Shown: positions 45,261 through 54,000 of the stretch, piece by piece
How the letters are laid out: the number at the start of each line of letters is the position of its first letter
How positions within the stretch are numbered: the stretch's first letter is position 1
Source of the DNA: Peptoclostridium acidaminophilum DSM 3953
GTDB lineage: Bacteria > Bacillota > Clostridia > Peptostreptococcales > Peptostreptococcaceae
DNA length: 64,000 nucleotides
Assembly: GCF_000597865.1 (NCBI RefSeq)
Contig: NZ_CP007453.1
Span: 372,001 to 436,000, forward strand
Direction of reading: 5' to 3'
Notes under the pieces: generated by a model
What the model was told of the DNA's origin: nothing
The model's input: only the letters and a program-made list of their open reading frames with translations
Database searches by the model: none
Program-made: the position numbers and the translations under genes

Positions 45261-45480
45261 CATACATGGCGGCGGGTTTAACCCATAGAAGGACTTGCCC
45301 GTTGCCCCCAAGCCGTCCTTAACAGGGAACCACGGATTGTGTCTTTCGTTTTTCAAGGCGGATGACAAGGCCTCTGGCTTTTCTGATGGAACAGGGTGAG
45401 AGTCCCTGCGGTATGTTGTTTTTCCTGGTTCGACAGCGAAATTTTCGGATGTACAAGTTTGTACAAAATTTAGTAACCAG
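45261..45480 (+). ncRNA. Candidate reRNA/omega-RNA region at the IS607 right end
   Basis: TnpB guide RNAs usually span the tnpB 3' end and the element's right end. This segment is GC-richer than its surroundings and folds locally: GGGTTTAACCC, AAGGAC with GTCCTT, and CCTGGTT with AACCAGG. The guide would be the host sequence just beyond the true right end. Confidence 0.4.
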
Positions 45481-45488
45481 GCACAAGT

Positions 45489-45662
45489 ATGACTTCTGCT
45501 CAAGAGAAAAAATGTCGTGCTATAATCCATGGAGCATCAGCTGCAACAGCAGGTGTTGGTGCAGGTTTAGCTCAATTGCCAGGTTCGGATAATGCGGTGA
45601 TTGTACCGATTCAGGTGGGTATGATTATATTATAATTGGGTATGTTTCAGATTAGCGCATAA
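45489..45662 (+). pseudogene. Broken gene fragment next to the IS607 element
   Basis: From an ATG at 45489 the frame reads MTSAQEKKCRAIIHGASAA and then GVGAGLAQLPGSDNAVIVPIQ before a TAA at 45633-45635; the same frame continues LGMFQISA to a second stop. The segment is the start of a Gly-rich membrane-associated family, usually several times longer, in which this AxxxG/GSDNAVIVPIQ segment is conserved. The remainder is missing. It looks like a decayed 5' remnant left beside the element. Confidence 0.65.
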
Positions 45663-45752
45663 AAAAGCATTATTTTCTAAAACGCGTAGTCGGCAACTCG
45701 GCACCGGAATGGACGGTGAGATTATGGAAAAAAGAAAAATAAGAAGGACGAC

Positions 45753-45998
45753 TTGGAATCGATCCCCGGAGTCGGGAAAAGCATTGCGCAGGATTTGCGT
45801 GACATAGGCATAAATCGGCTTGATGATTTTAAGAAGCAGGAACCGGAGGATATGTATAGCAGGCTTACGGTTTTGAGAGGACATCACATTGACAGATGCG
45901 TGCTATATGTGTTCAGATGTGCAGTGTATTACGCTTCGGGCGAGAAACATGATCCAGAGCTTCTAAAATGGTGGAATTGGAAGGATAATAGGGTATAA
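45753..45998 (+). CDS. Cdd1-like helix-hairpin-helix protein
   Basis: 81 residues from TTG. LESIPGVGKSIAQDLRDIG is a helix-hairpin-helix DNA-binding motif and HHIDRCVLYVFRCAVYYA ... WWNWKD matches the Cdd1/pathogenicity-locus family. AAGAAGG lies 5 nt before the TTG. An ATG 32 bp upstream (45724) is out of frame by one base across an A-rich stretch, so either TTG is the true start or a frameshift in the A run has removed an ATG-start N-terminus. Confidence 0.75.
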   Translation: MESIPGVGKSIAQDLRDIGINRLDDFKKQEPEDMYSRLTVLRGHHIDRCVLYVFRCAVYYASGEKHDPELLKWWNWKDNRV

Positions 45999-46067
45999 AT
46001 GTAATGAGAAAAGGCTGATTAGAAGATTTTAGTGAAGATATTTTTTGTGGAGAAAGGGGATGAGCGT

Positions 46068-46316
46068 ATGAGTTTCATTTCTTGGATAATAGTAGGTGCG
46101 ATTGCTGGCTGGCTAGCTAGTATTATGTCTGGAGACAACGCAAAGATGGGAGCGTTGGCGAATATTGTCGTAGGCATAATAGGCGCATTTGTAGGAGGTT
46201 TCATACTGAGATTCGTAGGTGGCAGCGGAGTGACAGGATTGAACCTAAGGAGCATAATGGTTGCGACTTTTGGAGCTTTCATATTCTTATTCGTATTGAA
46301 TAAATTGAGAAAGTAG
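46068..46316 (+). CDS. GlsB/YeaQ/YmgE-family stress membrane protein
   Basis: 82 residues, three predicted membrane helices. SWIIVGAIAGWLAS, GALANIVVGIIGAFVGG and GLNLRSIMVATFGAFI are the family motifs (transglycosylase-associated protein). Members are small envelope stress proteins of unclear biochemistry. Start taken at 46068 after AAAGGGG. A hairpin terminator follows within 50 bp. Confidence 0.88.
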   Translation: MSFISWIIVGAIAGWLASIMSGDNAKMGALANIVVGIIGAFVGGFILRFVGGSGVTGLNLRSIMVATFGAFIFLFVLNKLRK

Positions 46317-46364
46317 CCAGGAGGATTCCTGTGAAAAAACATACTGCATGTAAATAACCGCATG

Positions 46365-46433
46365 AAAAAAGGACTTTTCTCTTTTAATTCAGTTTTTTTA
46401 AGTATACTGATATTAAAAGATAAGTCCTTTTTC
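46365..46433 (+). terminator. Long hairpin terminator after GlsB-like gene
   Basis: AAAAGGACTT plus TCTTTTAAT pair with ATTAAAAGA plus AAGTCCTTTTT, giving about 20 bp around an AT-rich loop, with a T-run at the end. Confidence 0.8.
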
Positions 46434-46580
46434 ATTTGATGACAAATTCTCAAACATATTGGGAATCTGCTCCTTTCGGGATATAGCATCCCTTTATATT
46501 TTTTTATATAAAAATTAAATATAGTATTTTCTTTAGTATAATCAATATTAGGATTTATTAAAGATATTTTTGTTATCTTC

Positions 46581-46607
46581 CATCATCTTACTTAAATTAA
46601 GATGATG
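46581..46607. repeat. Perfect 10-bp inverted repeat
   Basis: CATCATCTTA and TAAGATGATG flank a 7-nt AT loop. No T-run follows, so an operator or an RNA hairpin is more likely than a terminator. Confidence 0.5.
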
Positions 46608-46769
46608 ACTGATTTTATATCTTTACTTAACATCCTTTTATGATTATATTGAGATAAATAGTATATTTAATTGATATTAGATAAATACCCGCCAAGCAAT
46701 GCTTTAAACACAATATATAATAAAATATTAAATATATTTATACAATAATTTTGAAAGGGTGATGTGAAT

Positions 46770-47327
46770 ATGTATTATGAATCGATTGGCAAGGTAAATA
46801 CTAAATCAACAGTAGACCTTGCGATAAAGGCGGCAGGAGAGAAAAACATCAAAAATATTGTCGTGGCTTCTTCCAGCGGCGACACTGCAGGGCTTTTCAA
46901 GGATAGGAATGACATCAATGTAGTATGTGTGACTTATGTAAATGGATTCTCAGAGCCGGGCAAAAAATCAATGCAGCAGGAAGTCAAGGACGAGCTCGAA
47001 GGCGTGGGCATAAAAGTGCTGTCTACAACCCATGTACTTAGCGGCGCCGAAAGAGGCATAAGCAGAGCCTTTGGAGGGACTTATCCGGTGGAAATAATGG
47101 CAAACACGCTCAGGATGCTTGGCCAAGGCGTAAAGGTATGCGTAGAGGTGTCTGTAATGGCGCTGGATGCCGGGCTTATACCATATGGAGAACCGATTAT
47201 TGCAGTGGCAGGTTCAGGCAAGGGGGCGGACACAGCTGTTATAGTCACTCCTTCACATGCAAGCAGCATATTCGAAACAAAGATCAATGAAATAATTTGC
47301 AAGCCGTCATACTATACAGAGAAATAG
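46770..47327 (+). CDS. Stand-alone pyruvate kinase C-terminal (alpha/beta) domain protein
   Basis: 185 residues. NIVVASSSGDTAGLF, SRAFGGTYPVEIMANTLRMLG and GLIPYGEPIIAVAGSGKGADTA match the free-standing version of the pyruvate kinase C-terminal domain. There is no catalytic barrel, so it is not a pyruvate kinase; a ligand-binding role is likely but undefined. The ATG at 46770 is preferred over a GTG two codons upstream because AAAGGGTGAT lies at better distance. Confidence 0.85.
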   Translation: MYYESIGKVNTKSTVDLAIKAAGEKNIKNIVVASSSGDTAGLFKDRNDINVVCVTYVNGFSEPGKKSMQQEVKDELEGVGIKVLSTTHVLSGAERGISRAFGGTYPVEIMANTLRMLGQGVKVCVEVSVMALDAGLIPYGEPIIAVAGSGKGADTAVIVTPSHASSIFETKINEIICKPSYYTEK

Positions 47328-47374
47328 GAAATTAATGTGCAATACTATGTAATTCGGAAAACTTCCGGGAATAT

Positions 47375-47424
47375 AAACGAGGGCACGGCAAACTGCCTTG
47401 GCAGTATGCCGTGCCCTCGTTTTC
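47375..47424. terminator. Strong bidirectional terminator with nested hairpin
   Basis: Sixteen-base perfect arms (47375-47390 and 47407-47422; AAACGAGGGCACGGCA and its complement) surround ACTGCC/GGCAGT, which itself pairs. It separates convergent genes. Confidence 0.93.
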
Positions 47425-47427
47425 AAA

Positions 47428-48219
47428 TCATGACAGCAAAATCCTGTCATCCATGAGCTCTTTTTTTCTCTCCTTCGAGTAGTAGGTCAGCAACTCTTCT
47501 ACAGTCATATTGCTGCGCTCATCACCCTTTATATCCAGAATGATTTCGCCTTCATCCATCATAATAGTGCGGTTGCCAGTAGAAAGTGCGGATTTTATGT
47601 CATGCGTTATCATCATCGTCGTGATTTTTGATTCAGCAACAATCTCAGTAGTTATTTTAAGTATTTTCTGGGCTGTAGCCGGGTCGAGGGCTGCCGTATG
47701 CTCATCAAGAAGCAGTAGTTTGGGTGAAGCTATTGTACACATAAGAAGCGTGACAGCCTGCCTTTGGCCGCCAGAGAGAGTCCCTACCTTTGTTTTCATC
47801 CGGTATTCCAAGCCCAGATCTAATGAGGAGAGCAGTTCCCTGAAATGCCAGGAATCCCTCTTGTTCAAGGCAAAAAAGCTCTTCTTGGCCTTTCTGGTAT
47901 ACGCTAGCGCCAGGTTTTCCTCTATGGTCATGGATGGGGCAGTGCCTTTCATCGGATCCTGCATGAGCCTTCCGATGTCAAGCGCCCTTTTATAGTCCGG
48001 ATCTGCGGCGATATTATTGGCGTCTAGAATTATGGCGCCCTTGTCAATATAGAAGGCTCCGCCTATGGCGTTAAAGAGCGTTGACTTTCCGGCGCCGTTT
48101 GAGCCGATTATTGTGACAAAATCACCCGGGTCCAAATGGAGGTTTACAGAGTTTAGGGCTTTTTTTTCATTCACTGTTCCGGGATTAAAGGTTTTAGTTA
48201 CGTTTATCAAATCGAGCAT
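47428..48219 (-). CDS. trpZ: Tryptophan-type ABC transporter ATP-binding protein
   Basis: 263 residues. Walker A IGSNGAGKSTLFN, signature LSGGQRQAVTLLM, Walker B LLLLDEHTAALDP and His-loop MITHD are intact. This is the branched-chain/simple-sugar style ATPase used with TrpX/TrpY. It follows the permease after one base (TAATATG). The start at 48219 is chosen for that coupling; an ATG five codons earlier within trpY is possible. The operon is under the tRNA-Trp T-box. Confidence 0.85.
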   Translation of the reverse strand: MLDLINVTKTFNPGTVNEKKALNSVNLHLDPGDFVTIIGSNGAGKSTLFNAIGGAFYIDKGAIILDANNIAADPDYKRALDIGRLMQDPMKGTAPSMTIEENLALAYTRKAKKSFFALNKRDSWHFRELLSSLDLGLEYRMKTKVGTLSGGQRQAVTLLMCTIASPKLLLLDEHTAALDPATAQKILKITTEIVAESKITTMMITHDIKSALSTGNRTIMMDEGEIILDIKGDERSNMTVEELLTYYSKERKKELMDDRILLS

Positions 48220-48220
48220 A

Positions 48221-49141
48221 TTATTCCAAACCATTTTCAGTCAAATGGTTCTTGACCTCCCTTCTGATTTTTTTCTGCTGCCTGTTTGCTTTTATTGCAG
48301 GCCCTGAAAGAGCTACCATTACAATAACAGCGGAAATAAGCTTCAACGAATATGAAGGGAACAAGTCTATTTTCAAAGCAAATGCCAAGATTATCCTATA
48401 AATGATGGAGCCCACGGCCGCTGAAACGAGTCCGATGGTAACGCTGCGCTTTCCAAATACAGATTCGCCTATGATTACTGACGCCAGACCGATTACCACC
48501 ATGCCGCTTCCTGAGCCAACATCTGAAAAAAGCTGATACTGGCAGATCAAAGCCCCTGAGAGGGCTACGCAGGCGTTGCCCATTGACAGTGCGATGCATT
48601 TGGAAACATTGGCATTTATGGATGAGGAGCGAACCATGTCCTCGTTGTCTCCTGTTGCACGTATGGCAAGGCCAAACCTTGTCTTAAAGGCTACAGCCAG
48701 AATGAGTGTCATTAATATGCATACTGCCAGGGCAAGAAGAGTCCTGCTAATATCGACCGGAGCTCCAATTAAAGATTCTGCCGCAGTAAAAAAAGTCTCA
48801 TTGCCGACTACGGACAGATTGGCCTTGCCGCCCATAATCCCAAGGTTAACTGTATACAGACCTGTCATCACGAGGATTCCCGCCAGTATGGGATGTATGC
48901 TGAGCCTTGTCTGGAGCAGGCCGGTTGCCAAGCCGGCTAATGCGCCGGCAATTACAGCAATGAATAATGCAAGGAAAGGATGGCCACTTATAGTTACAAC
49001 GGCAGCACAAGCCATACCGAGTGAAAAGCTCCCGTCGACAGTCAGGTCCGGCAAATTAAGTATTCGAAATGTTATATAGATTCCCAGGGCCAATACGGCA
49101 TAGAGCAGACCAAGCTGTATGGAACCGATAAGTAATGTCAT
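48221..49141 (-). CDS. trpY: Tryptophan-type ABC transporter permease
   Basis: 306 residues, 8-9 helices, BPD_transp_2 type. FRILNLPDLTVDGSF near residue 28 and SGALICQYQLFSDVGSGSGMVV are characteristic of the YtrF/TrpY branch. The ATG at 49141 lies 9 nt after AGAGAGG; an ATG three codons upstream overlaps that site. It sits between its binding protein and ATPase. Confidence 0.87.
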   Translation of the reverse strand: MTLLIGSIQLGLLYAVLALGIYITFRILNLPDLTVDGSFSLGMACAAVVTISGHPFLALFIAVIAGALAGLATGLLQTRLSIHPILAGILVMTGLYTVNLGIMGGKANLSVVGNETFFTAAESLIGAPVDISRTLLALAVCILMTLILAVAFKTRFGLAIRATGDNEDMVRSSSINANVSKCIALSMGNACVALSGALICQYQLFSDVGSGSGMVVIGLASVIIGESVFGKRSVTIGLVSAAVGSIIYRIILAFALKIDLFPSYSLKLISAVIVMVALSGPAIKANRQQKKIRREVKNHLTENGLE

Positions 49142-49168
49142 AGCAAGCATCCTCTCTTATGATTTCTA

Positions 49169-50152
49169 TTATTTCTTTTCTTCTATGATTACGAATTTTT
49201 CCTTCAAGGCTTCAGGTATTGTTATGCCCAGTTCATTGGCAGTTTTCATGTTGATCATGTTTGAATATTCGGCTATCTGTTCAACTGGATTTTGAGCTAT
49301 TGTTTCACCGTTTACGATACGCACTATCATTGCGGCAGTCTGTTTTCCAAGCACGGTGTAGTCAATTCCAACCGTGGCCAGGGCGCCGTCGGCAACCATT
49401 GAATCGGCTCCAGCATATATTGGAAGCTTGGCGGCATTTGCAACCTGAAGGTAGGTAGGCATAGCCGAAGCTACGGTGTTGTCATTAGGAGTAAAGAAGG
49501 CATCCACCTCGCCAACGAGGGAAGAAGCCGCCTGCTGCAGATCAGTTGTTCCTGTTATTGTAGCCTCTTTGTATTGTATTCCGTTCTTATCGCAGTAATC
49601 CTTTGCCCTTTCAATTCCCGCTGTAGAGTTTATTTCGCTGCTGTTGTAAATAAAGCCGAAGACCTTTGCATCTGGTGTAAGCTCGGCTGCGAGCTTGAAA
49701 ATGTCCTCTATTGCTATAGAATTCGAAACCCCAGTAATATTGCCTGTTGTTTCCTCGAATGACTTCACAAGACCTGCCTCTATAGGATTGCTGACTGCCG
49801 AAAAAACTACAGGCACTGTTGTAGTGGAAGCCATAGCAGCCTGCGCTGTCGGTGTTGCGATTGGAACGAGCATATCCACGTCATCACTTAGCATGTCCTG
49901 CATGATTGAAGGCAGAAGGTTCATGTCGCCGTTGGCGTTCTTGAACTCGATTTCAACCTTGCCACTCATACCCAGCGCATCCAGTTCAGATACTATTGTT
50001 TCGCGAATCTGGTTGAGCGATGGATGATCCATTGGCTGTATTATAGCAATTTTATACACATCATCCTTAGCCGGTTCCTCCTTCCCTGCACATCCTGCCA
50101 AAGTTCCCAAAGCCATGCATCCTACGAGTAAAAGCGATATAAATTTTTTCAT
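49169..50152 (-). CDS. trpX: Tryptophan-type ABC transporter substrate-binding lipoprotein
   Basis: 327 residues, lipobox LAGC (Cys21). ABC_sub_bind family (PF04392 type): KIAIIQPMDHPSLNQIRETI, VPVVFSAVSNPIEAGLV, FGFIYNSSEINS and FTPNDNTVASAMP are in the expected order. Regulation by a tRNA-Trp T-box identifies the ligand class as tryptophan or a precursor. Two related orphan binding proteins lie at 60-62 kb. GGGGGAAA precedes the ATG. Confidence 0.9.
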   Translation of the reverse strand: MKKFISLLLVGCMALGTLAGCAGKEEPAKDDVYKIAIIQPMDHPSLNQIRETIVSELDALGMSGKVEIEFKNANGDMNLLPSIMQDMLSDDVDMLVPIATPTAQAAMASTTTVPVVFSAVSNPIEAGLVKSFEETTGNITGVSNSIAIEDIFKLAAELTPDAKVFGFIYNSSEINSTAGIERAKDYCDKNGIQYKEATITGTTDLQQAASSLVGEVDAFFTPNDNTVASAMPTYLQVANAAKLPIYAGADSMVADGALATVGIDYTVLGKQTAAMIVRIVNGETIAQNPVEQIAEYSNMINMKTANELGITIPEALKEKFVIIEEKK

Positions 50153-50190
50153 AGTATTTCCCCCTCTAAATAAATTTTTATAAACAAAAA

Positions 50191-50475
50191 AACTGCCCTT
50201 ACCATAAGGACAGTTGACATCTGATTTGCCACCTTAATACATTGAATATGAGCTATACTTCCGATTGGAAGAACAATTCTCATAAAGCGAAAATGCCAGC
50301 ACATTTCCTGTTGTTAACGCCAACACACGTCTCGGCTACTAGATTCAAGAGTATACATGAATCTTTCACCTCGCCCTCAATGGTCCATTTGCCAAACAGC
50401 ATCTCCGCAAGGTTTCCAGCATCCCCTGCTCTCTATAGGCGCTTATAAAGGCTTTATATCCACTTCATCAGTTTG
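50191..50475 (-). promoter_or_regulatory. T-box riboswitch, tRNA-Trp specific, with terminator
   Basis: On the minus strand, in order: AGAGAGC (50434-50428) and GGATGCTGGAAACC of Stem I, specifier TGG followed by A (50387-50385), and the T-box AAGGTGGC (50235-50228) whose TGGC would pair with a GCCA tRNA end. Bacterial tRNA-Trp has G at the discriminator, matching TGGC, and TGG is the Trp codon. CTGTCCTT completes the antiterminator or, with AAGGGCAG, an 11-bp terminator (50215-50191) followed by U8. Uncharged tRNA-Trp should switch trpXYZ on. Confidence 0.92.
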
Positions 50476-50484
50476 ATTAGATTT

Positions 50485-50513
50485 ATTATAATTACAGTAT
50501 GTATAATTGTCAA
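50485..50513 (-). promoter_or_regulatory. Promoter of the trpXYZ T-box transcript
   Basis: Minus strand TTGACA (50513-50508), 17-nt spacer, TATAAT (50490-50485): a consensus promoter 10 nt before the T-box Stem I. Confidence 0.93.
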
Positions 50514-50762
50514 GCAATTAGAGGAAAATTGTCGGAATATTTTGACTATATGTGCGGTGAAATGCAGGAAAAAATAGTTCTGAAAACAGTTTAGTTCAAG
50601 GCGGGTATGGATATATTCTTAATATGCATCATTTTTTTAACTTGATACTAACAATTTTACTAGATGATGTGGCGTAAAGGGCAATATAATTCTAGTTGAA
50701 GTTGCTTCACACCTACCATTTTGATTTTTTGTGTTTCCGAAGGGAAGAGAGGAGGCTGCAAT
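50514..50762. other. Intergenic region upstream of dodecin
   Basis: 249 bp, divergent. Contains a small palindrome TGAAGTTGCTTCA near 50699 but no convincing promoter or known RNA. Confidence 0.4.
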
Positions 50763-50966
50763 ATGTCAGTTGTTAAGGTTATTGAAATTCTGGCAGAATC
50801 GAATGAAAGCTGGGAGGCTGCGGCGCAAGCGGCAGTAACAGAGGTTTCCAAGACAGTGAGAAACATCGAATCTGTATATATTGAGAATATGCAGGCGATT
50901 GTAAAAGACAGCAAGATTGTTAAGTACCGCGTTAACGCAAAGATTTCTTTTTTAGTAACAGATTAG
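50763..50966 (+). CDS. Dodecin-family flavin-binding protein
   Basis: 67 residues, the usual dodecin size. VVKVIEILAESNESWEAAAQ and the ending KYRVNAKISFLV match the family, which assembles as a hollow dodecamer storing riboflavin-type ligands. The ATG at 50763 follows GAGGAGG. A strong terminator follows 14 bp after the stop. Confidence 0.92.
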   Translation: MSVVKVIEILAESNESWEAAAQAAVTEVSKTVRNIESVYIENMQAIVKDSKIVKYRVNAKISFLVTD

Positions 50967-50979
50967 GAACAGACAAGCT

Positions 50980-51011
50980 ATCCCCTGGGCATATAACCAG
51001 GGGATTTTTTT
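50980..51011 (+). terminator. Terminator directly before the restriction gene
   Basis: ATCCCCTGG and CCAGGGGAT arms with an 8-nt loop and seven T residues. The next gene's AGGAGGAA ribosome site begins one base later, so there is no room for a promoter between them. Confidence 0.93.
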
Positions 51012-51021
51012 AGGAGGAATC

Positions 51022-54000
51022 ATGCTAAGAGAGGGAATTTATGAAGAAATAATAACTGAAAAGATAAAAAGTGACATTGAAGCTCTCGAAATTGCCGATT
51101 TTGAAGTGTGCAAGGAGAGTTTGGACGTGGAGGAGGCACGAAAAACACTTTCCGCATACATCTCGGCTGTCACGAGAATGGCTCTCAAGTATGTAAGGGA
51201 CAGCAGCTCAGACGATCGGGAGGCGCTACTTCTGCAGATTGCCACATGCAACGATGTTATTTCTACTCTCAGCGAAAGGCTTGAGGAAGACGAGTTTGAC
51301 TCACTCAAAATAGGGGAGGAAGGAGAGGTCCTGACATCGATATATTCAAGGCTCAACAGCATAAGAGGGCTTAGAAATAAAAGGCAAGTAAGGCCTGTTA
51401 CGCCTCTTTCAGAGAGCTCTCTGTTTACAGGTTCTCACTATGAGCCCAGCATGCTAGAGGAGCTCAAAAAAGAGATCGCAACATCTGATTCTATAGACAT
51501 GCTCGTCTCGTTCATAAAATGGAGCGGCCTGAGATGCATAATAGAAGAGCTTAAGGATTTCACGGAAAACAGAAAGGGCAGGCTCAGAGTAATCACAACC
51601 TCGTACATGGAGGCCACCGATTATAAGGCTGTGCTCGAGCTTAGCCGCCTCAAGAACACAAAGGTCAAAATTTCGTACGATACAGACAGGACTCGACTTC
51701 ATGCCAAGGCTTACCTGTTCAAGCGGGAAACTGGATTTTCAACAGCCTACATAGGATCGTCGAACATCTCGAATCCTGCTCTCACCTCTGGGCTTGAGTG
51801 GAACATAAAGGTGACTGAAAAGGACTCCTTCGACATACTCAGAAAATTCGAGGCTACATTCGAGAGCTATTGGAACGACAGTGAATTCGTGCACTTTTGC
51901 GGGGGAAACGAGGAGGAGGTACAGAGGCTGAGAGCGGCGCTGAGCAAGAATCGTCAAGGCCGTGACGATTCATACGTTGAATTCGACATACAGCCCTATC
52001 ACTACCAGAAGGAGATGCTTGAAAAGCTTCGGGTGGAGCGCGAGGTGTTCGGCAGGTACAAAAATTTGCTGGTGGCGGCAACGGGAATCGGCAAGACTGT
52101 GATATCGGCCTTCGACTATAAAAGATTCAGGCAGGCCAGCAAGGCGTCTTCTCGCATACTGTTTGTGGCCCACAGAGAAGAAATATTAAAGCAAAGCCTA
52201 AGGACATTCAGGGTGATTCTAAAGGATCCAAACTTCGGGGATTTGCTTGTCGGAGGCAGCGTACCTGAGGAGATAGACAACCTTTTCATAAGCATACAAA
52301 GCTTCAATAGCACAAGGCTGTATGAAAGGACATCTGAGGACTTCTATGACTACATAATAGTTGACGAGTTCCACCATGCGGCAGCAGAGTCTTACCAGAA
52401 GCTGCTTGGCCATTACAAACCCAAAATACTACTTGGCCTTACTGCCACTCCTGAGCGTATGGACGGTAAAAATGTGCTTGAATACTTCGAGGACACAATA
52501 GCGGGTGAAATGAGGCTTAATGAGGCCATAGACAGAAAGCTCCTGTCTCCGTTCCAGTATTTTTGCGTTTCAGACACTGAAGACCTTTCAAGGCTCAAAT
52601 GGGGCAGAAGAGGCTACGACATCAGAGAGCTTGAAAATGTATATACTTCAAGCAAGCTCAGAAGCAAACAGGTCATAAACAGCCTGAAACGGTATGTGGC
52701 TGATATAAACGATGTCAAGGGACTTGGATTCTGCGTAAGCATAGAGCATGCAAAATACATGGCAGATTTTTTCAATAAGGCCGGCATACCCTCTGTTGCG
52801 CTTTTTGCGGGAGTTGAAGCAAGTGTTAGGACTGATGCCAGGCAAATGCTCTCAAGCGGAGAAGTAAAGTTCATATTTGTAGTGGACATGTACAATGAGG
52901 GAGTTGACATACCTGAAATAAACACTGTGCTCTTTCTGAGGCCAACAGAAAGCCTTACAGTTTTTGTGCAGCAGCTTGGAAGGGGTCTTAGGCTGTCAGA
53001 GGGAAAGGATTGCCTGACTGTACTCGACTTTGTGGGACAGGCCCACAGAAACTACAGCTTTGAAGAAAAATTCAGGGCGCTTACAGGTAAAACAAAGCAT
53101 TCCGTCAAGCACTACGTTCAGAACGGTTTTTTCAATCTCCCGAAGGGATGCTACATACAGCTTGAAAAGCAGGCAAAGGAATACATACTCAGAAACATAA
53201 AGGAAAGTTCCAGCAGCCGAAAGAATATTGTGGAAAAGATACGGTGCTTTCGCGCTGATACAGGCATGGAGCTAACTCTGGCTAATTTCCTTAAACACCA
53301 CCACCTGTCAATATATGATTTTTATGGCAAAAATGGCGACAGAACGCTAAGGAGGATGATGGTCGAGGCGGGAGTTAAGGAGGATTTCAACTATGAAGCC
53401 GAAATGGTCATAACAAAGAGGCTCCCAAGCCTTTTTCATCTGAATTCAAGGCGGCTCTTGGAATTCCTTATAGCTTATTTGGGCGGATGGCCTGCAGACG
53501 TGGAAGAGAAGAGGCTGATGCTTTCAATGCTTTATTATTCTTTCTACAACTCGCATCCGAATGCGGAGGGACTTGGCAGCATGGAGGAGGGGATAAGGAT
53601 GATACTCGAATGCTCTGAAATGAGGGAGGAAATCCTGGACATTCTCAATTACAACTACGAGAATATGGACATTGTTGAAATAGAAAGCAATCTGGGATTC
53701 GAATGCCCGCTCGGTGTCCACAGCAGCTATTCGACTTCGCAGGTGCTTGCGGCCCTTGGATATTTCAATGAAAGCAGCAGTCCGGCCTTTAGGGAAGGCG
53801 TAAAGTACTTTGCCGACAAGAAGCTCGACATATTCTTCATCACCCTCAACAAGTCGGAAAAGGATTTTTCGCCGTCGACGCTTTATGAGGACTATGCCAT
53901 AAACGACAGGCTGTTCCACTGGCAGACACAAAGCAGGACAGCCGAGGGAAGCGCTACTGCCAAGAGGTATATAAACCACAAGGCCACGGGAAACCGCATA

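Larger units (their letters stand above)
42990..45480 (+). mobile_element. IS607-family element (serine recombinase plus TnpB)
   Basis: tnpA and tnpB overlap on one strand, followed by roughly 220 bp of structured non-coding DNA. IS607 elements have no inverted repeats or target duplications, so the borders are estimates. The right end lies near TACAAGTTTGTACA at about 45459 and a broken gene begins immediately after it. Confidence 0.75.
46317..46769. other. 453-bp AT-rich intergenic region
   Basis: Contains a long hairpin terminator (46365-46433), a perfect inverted repeat at 46581-46607 and otherwise very AT-rich sequence reaching the next gene. No ORF, riboswitch or known RNA was recognised. 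Confidence 0.5.

Noticed and set aside
45633-45635. Selenocysteine readthrough in the fragment at 45.5 kb
   Set aside because: The stop is TAA, not TGA, and the downstream frame ends after eight residues, so this is truncation.
46764-47327. Calling the 185-residue protein pyruvate kinase
   Set aside because: Only the C-terminal alpha/beta domain is present; the catalytic barrel and its motifs are missing.
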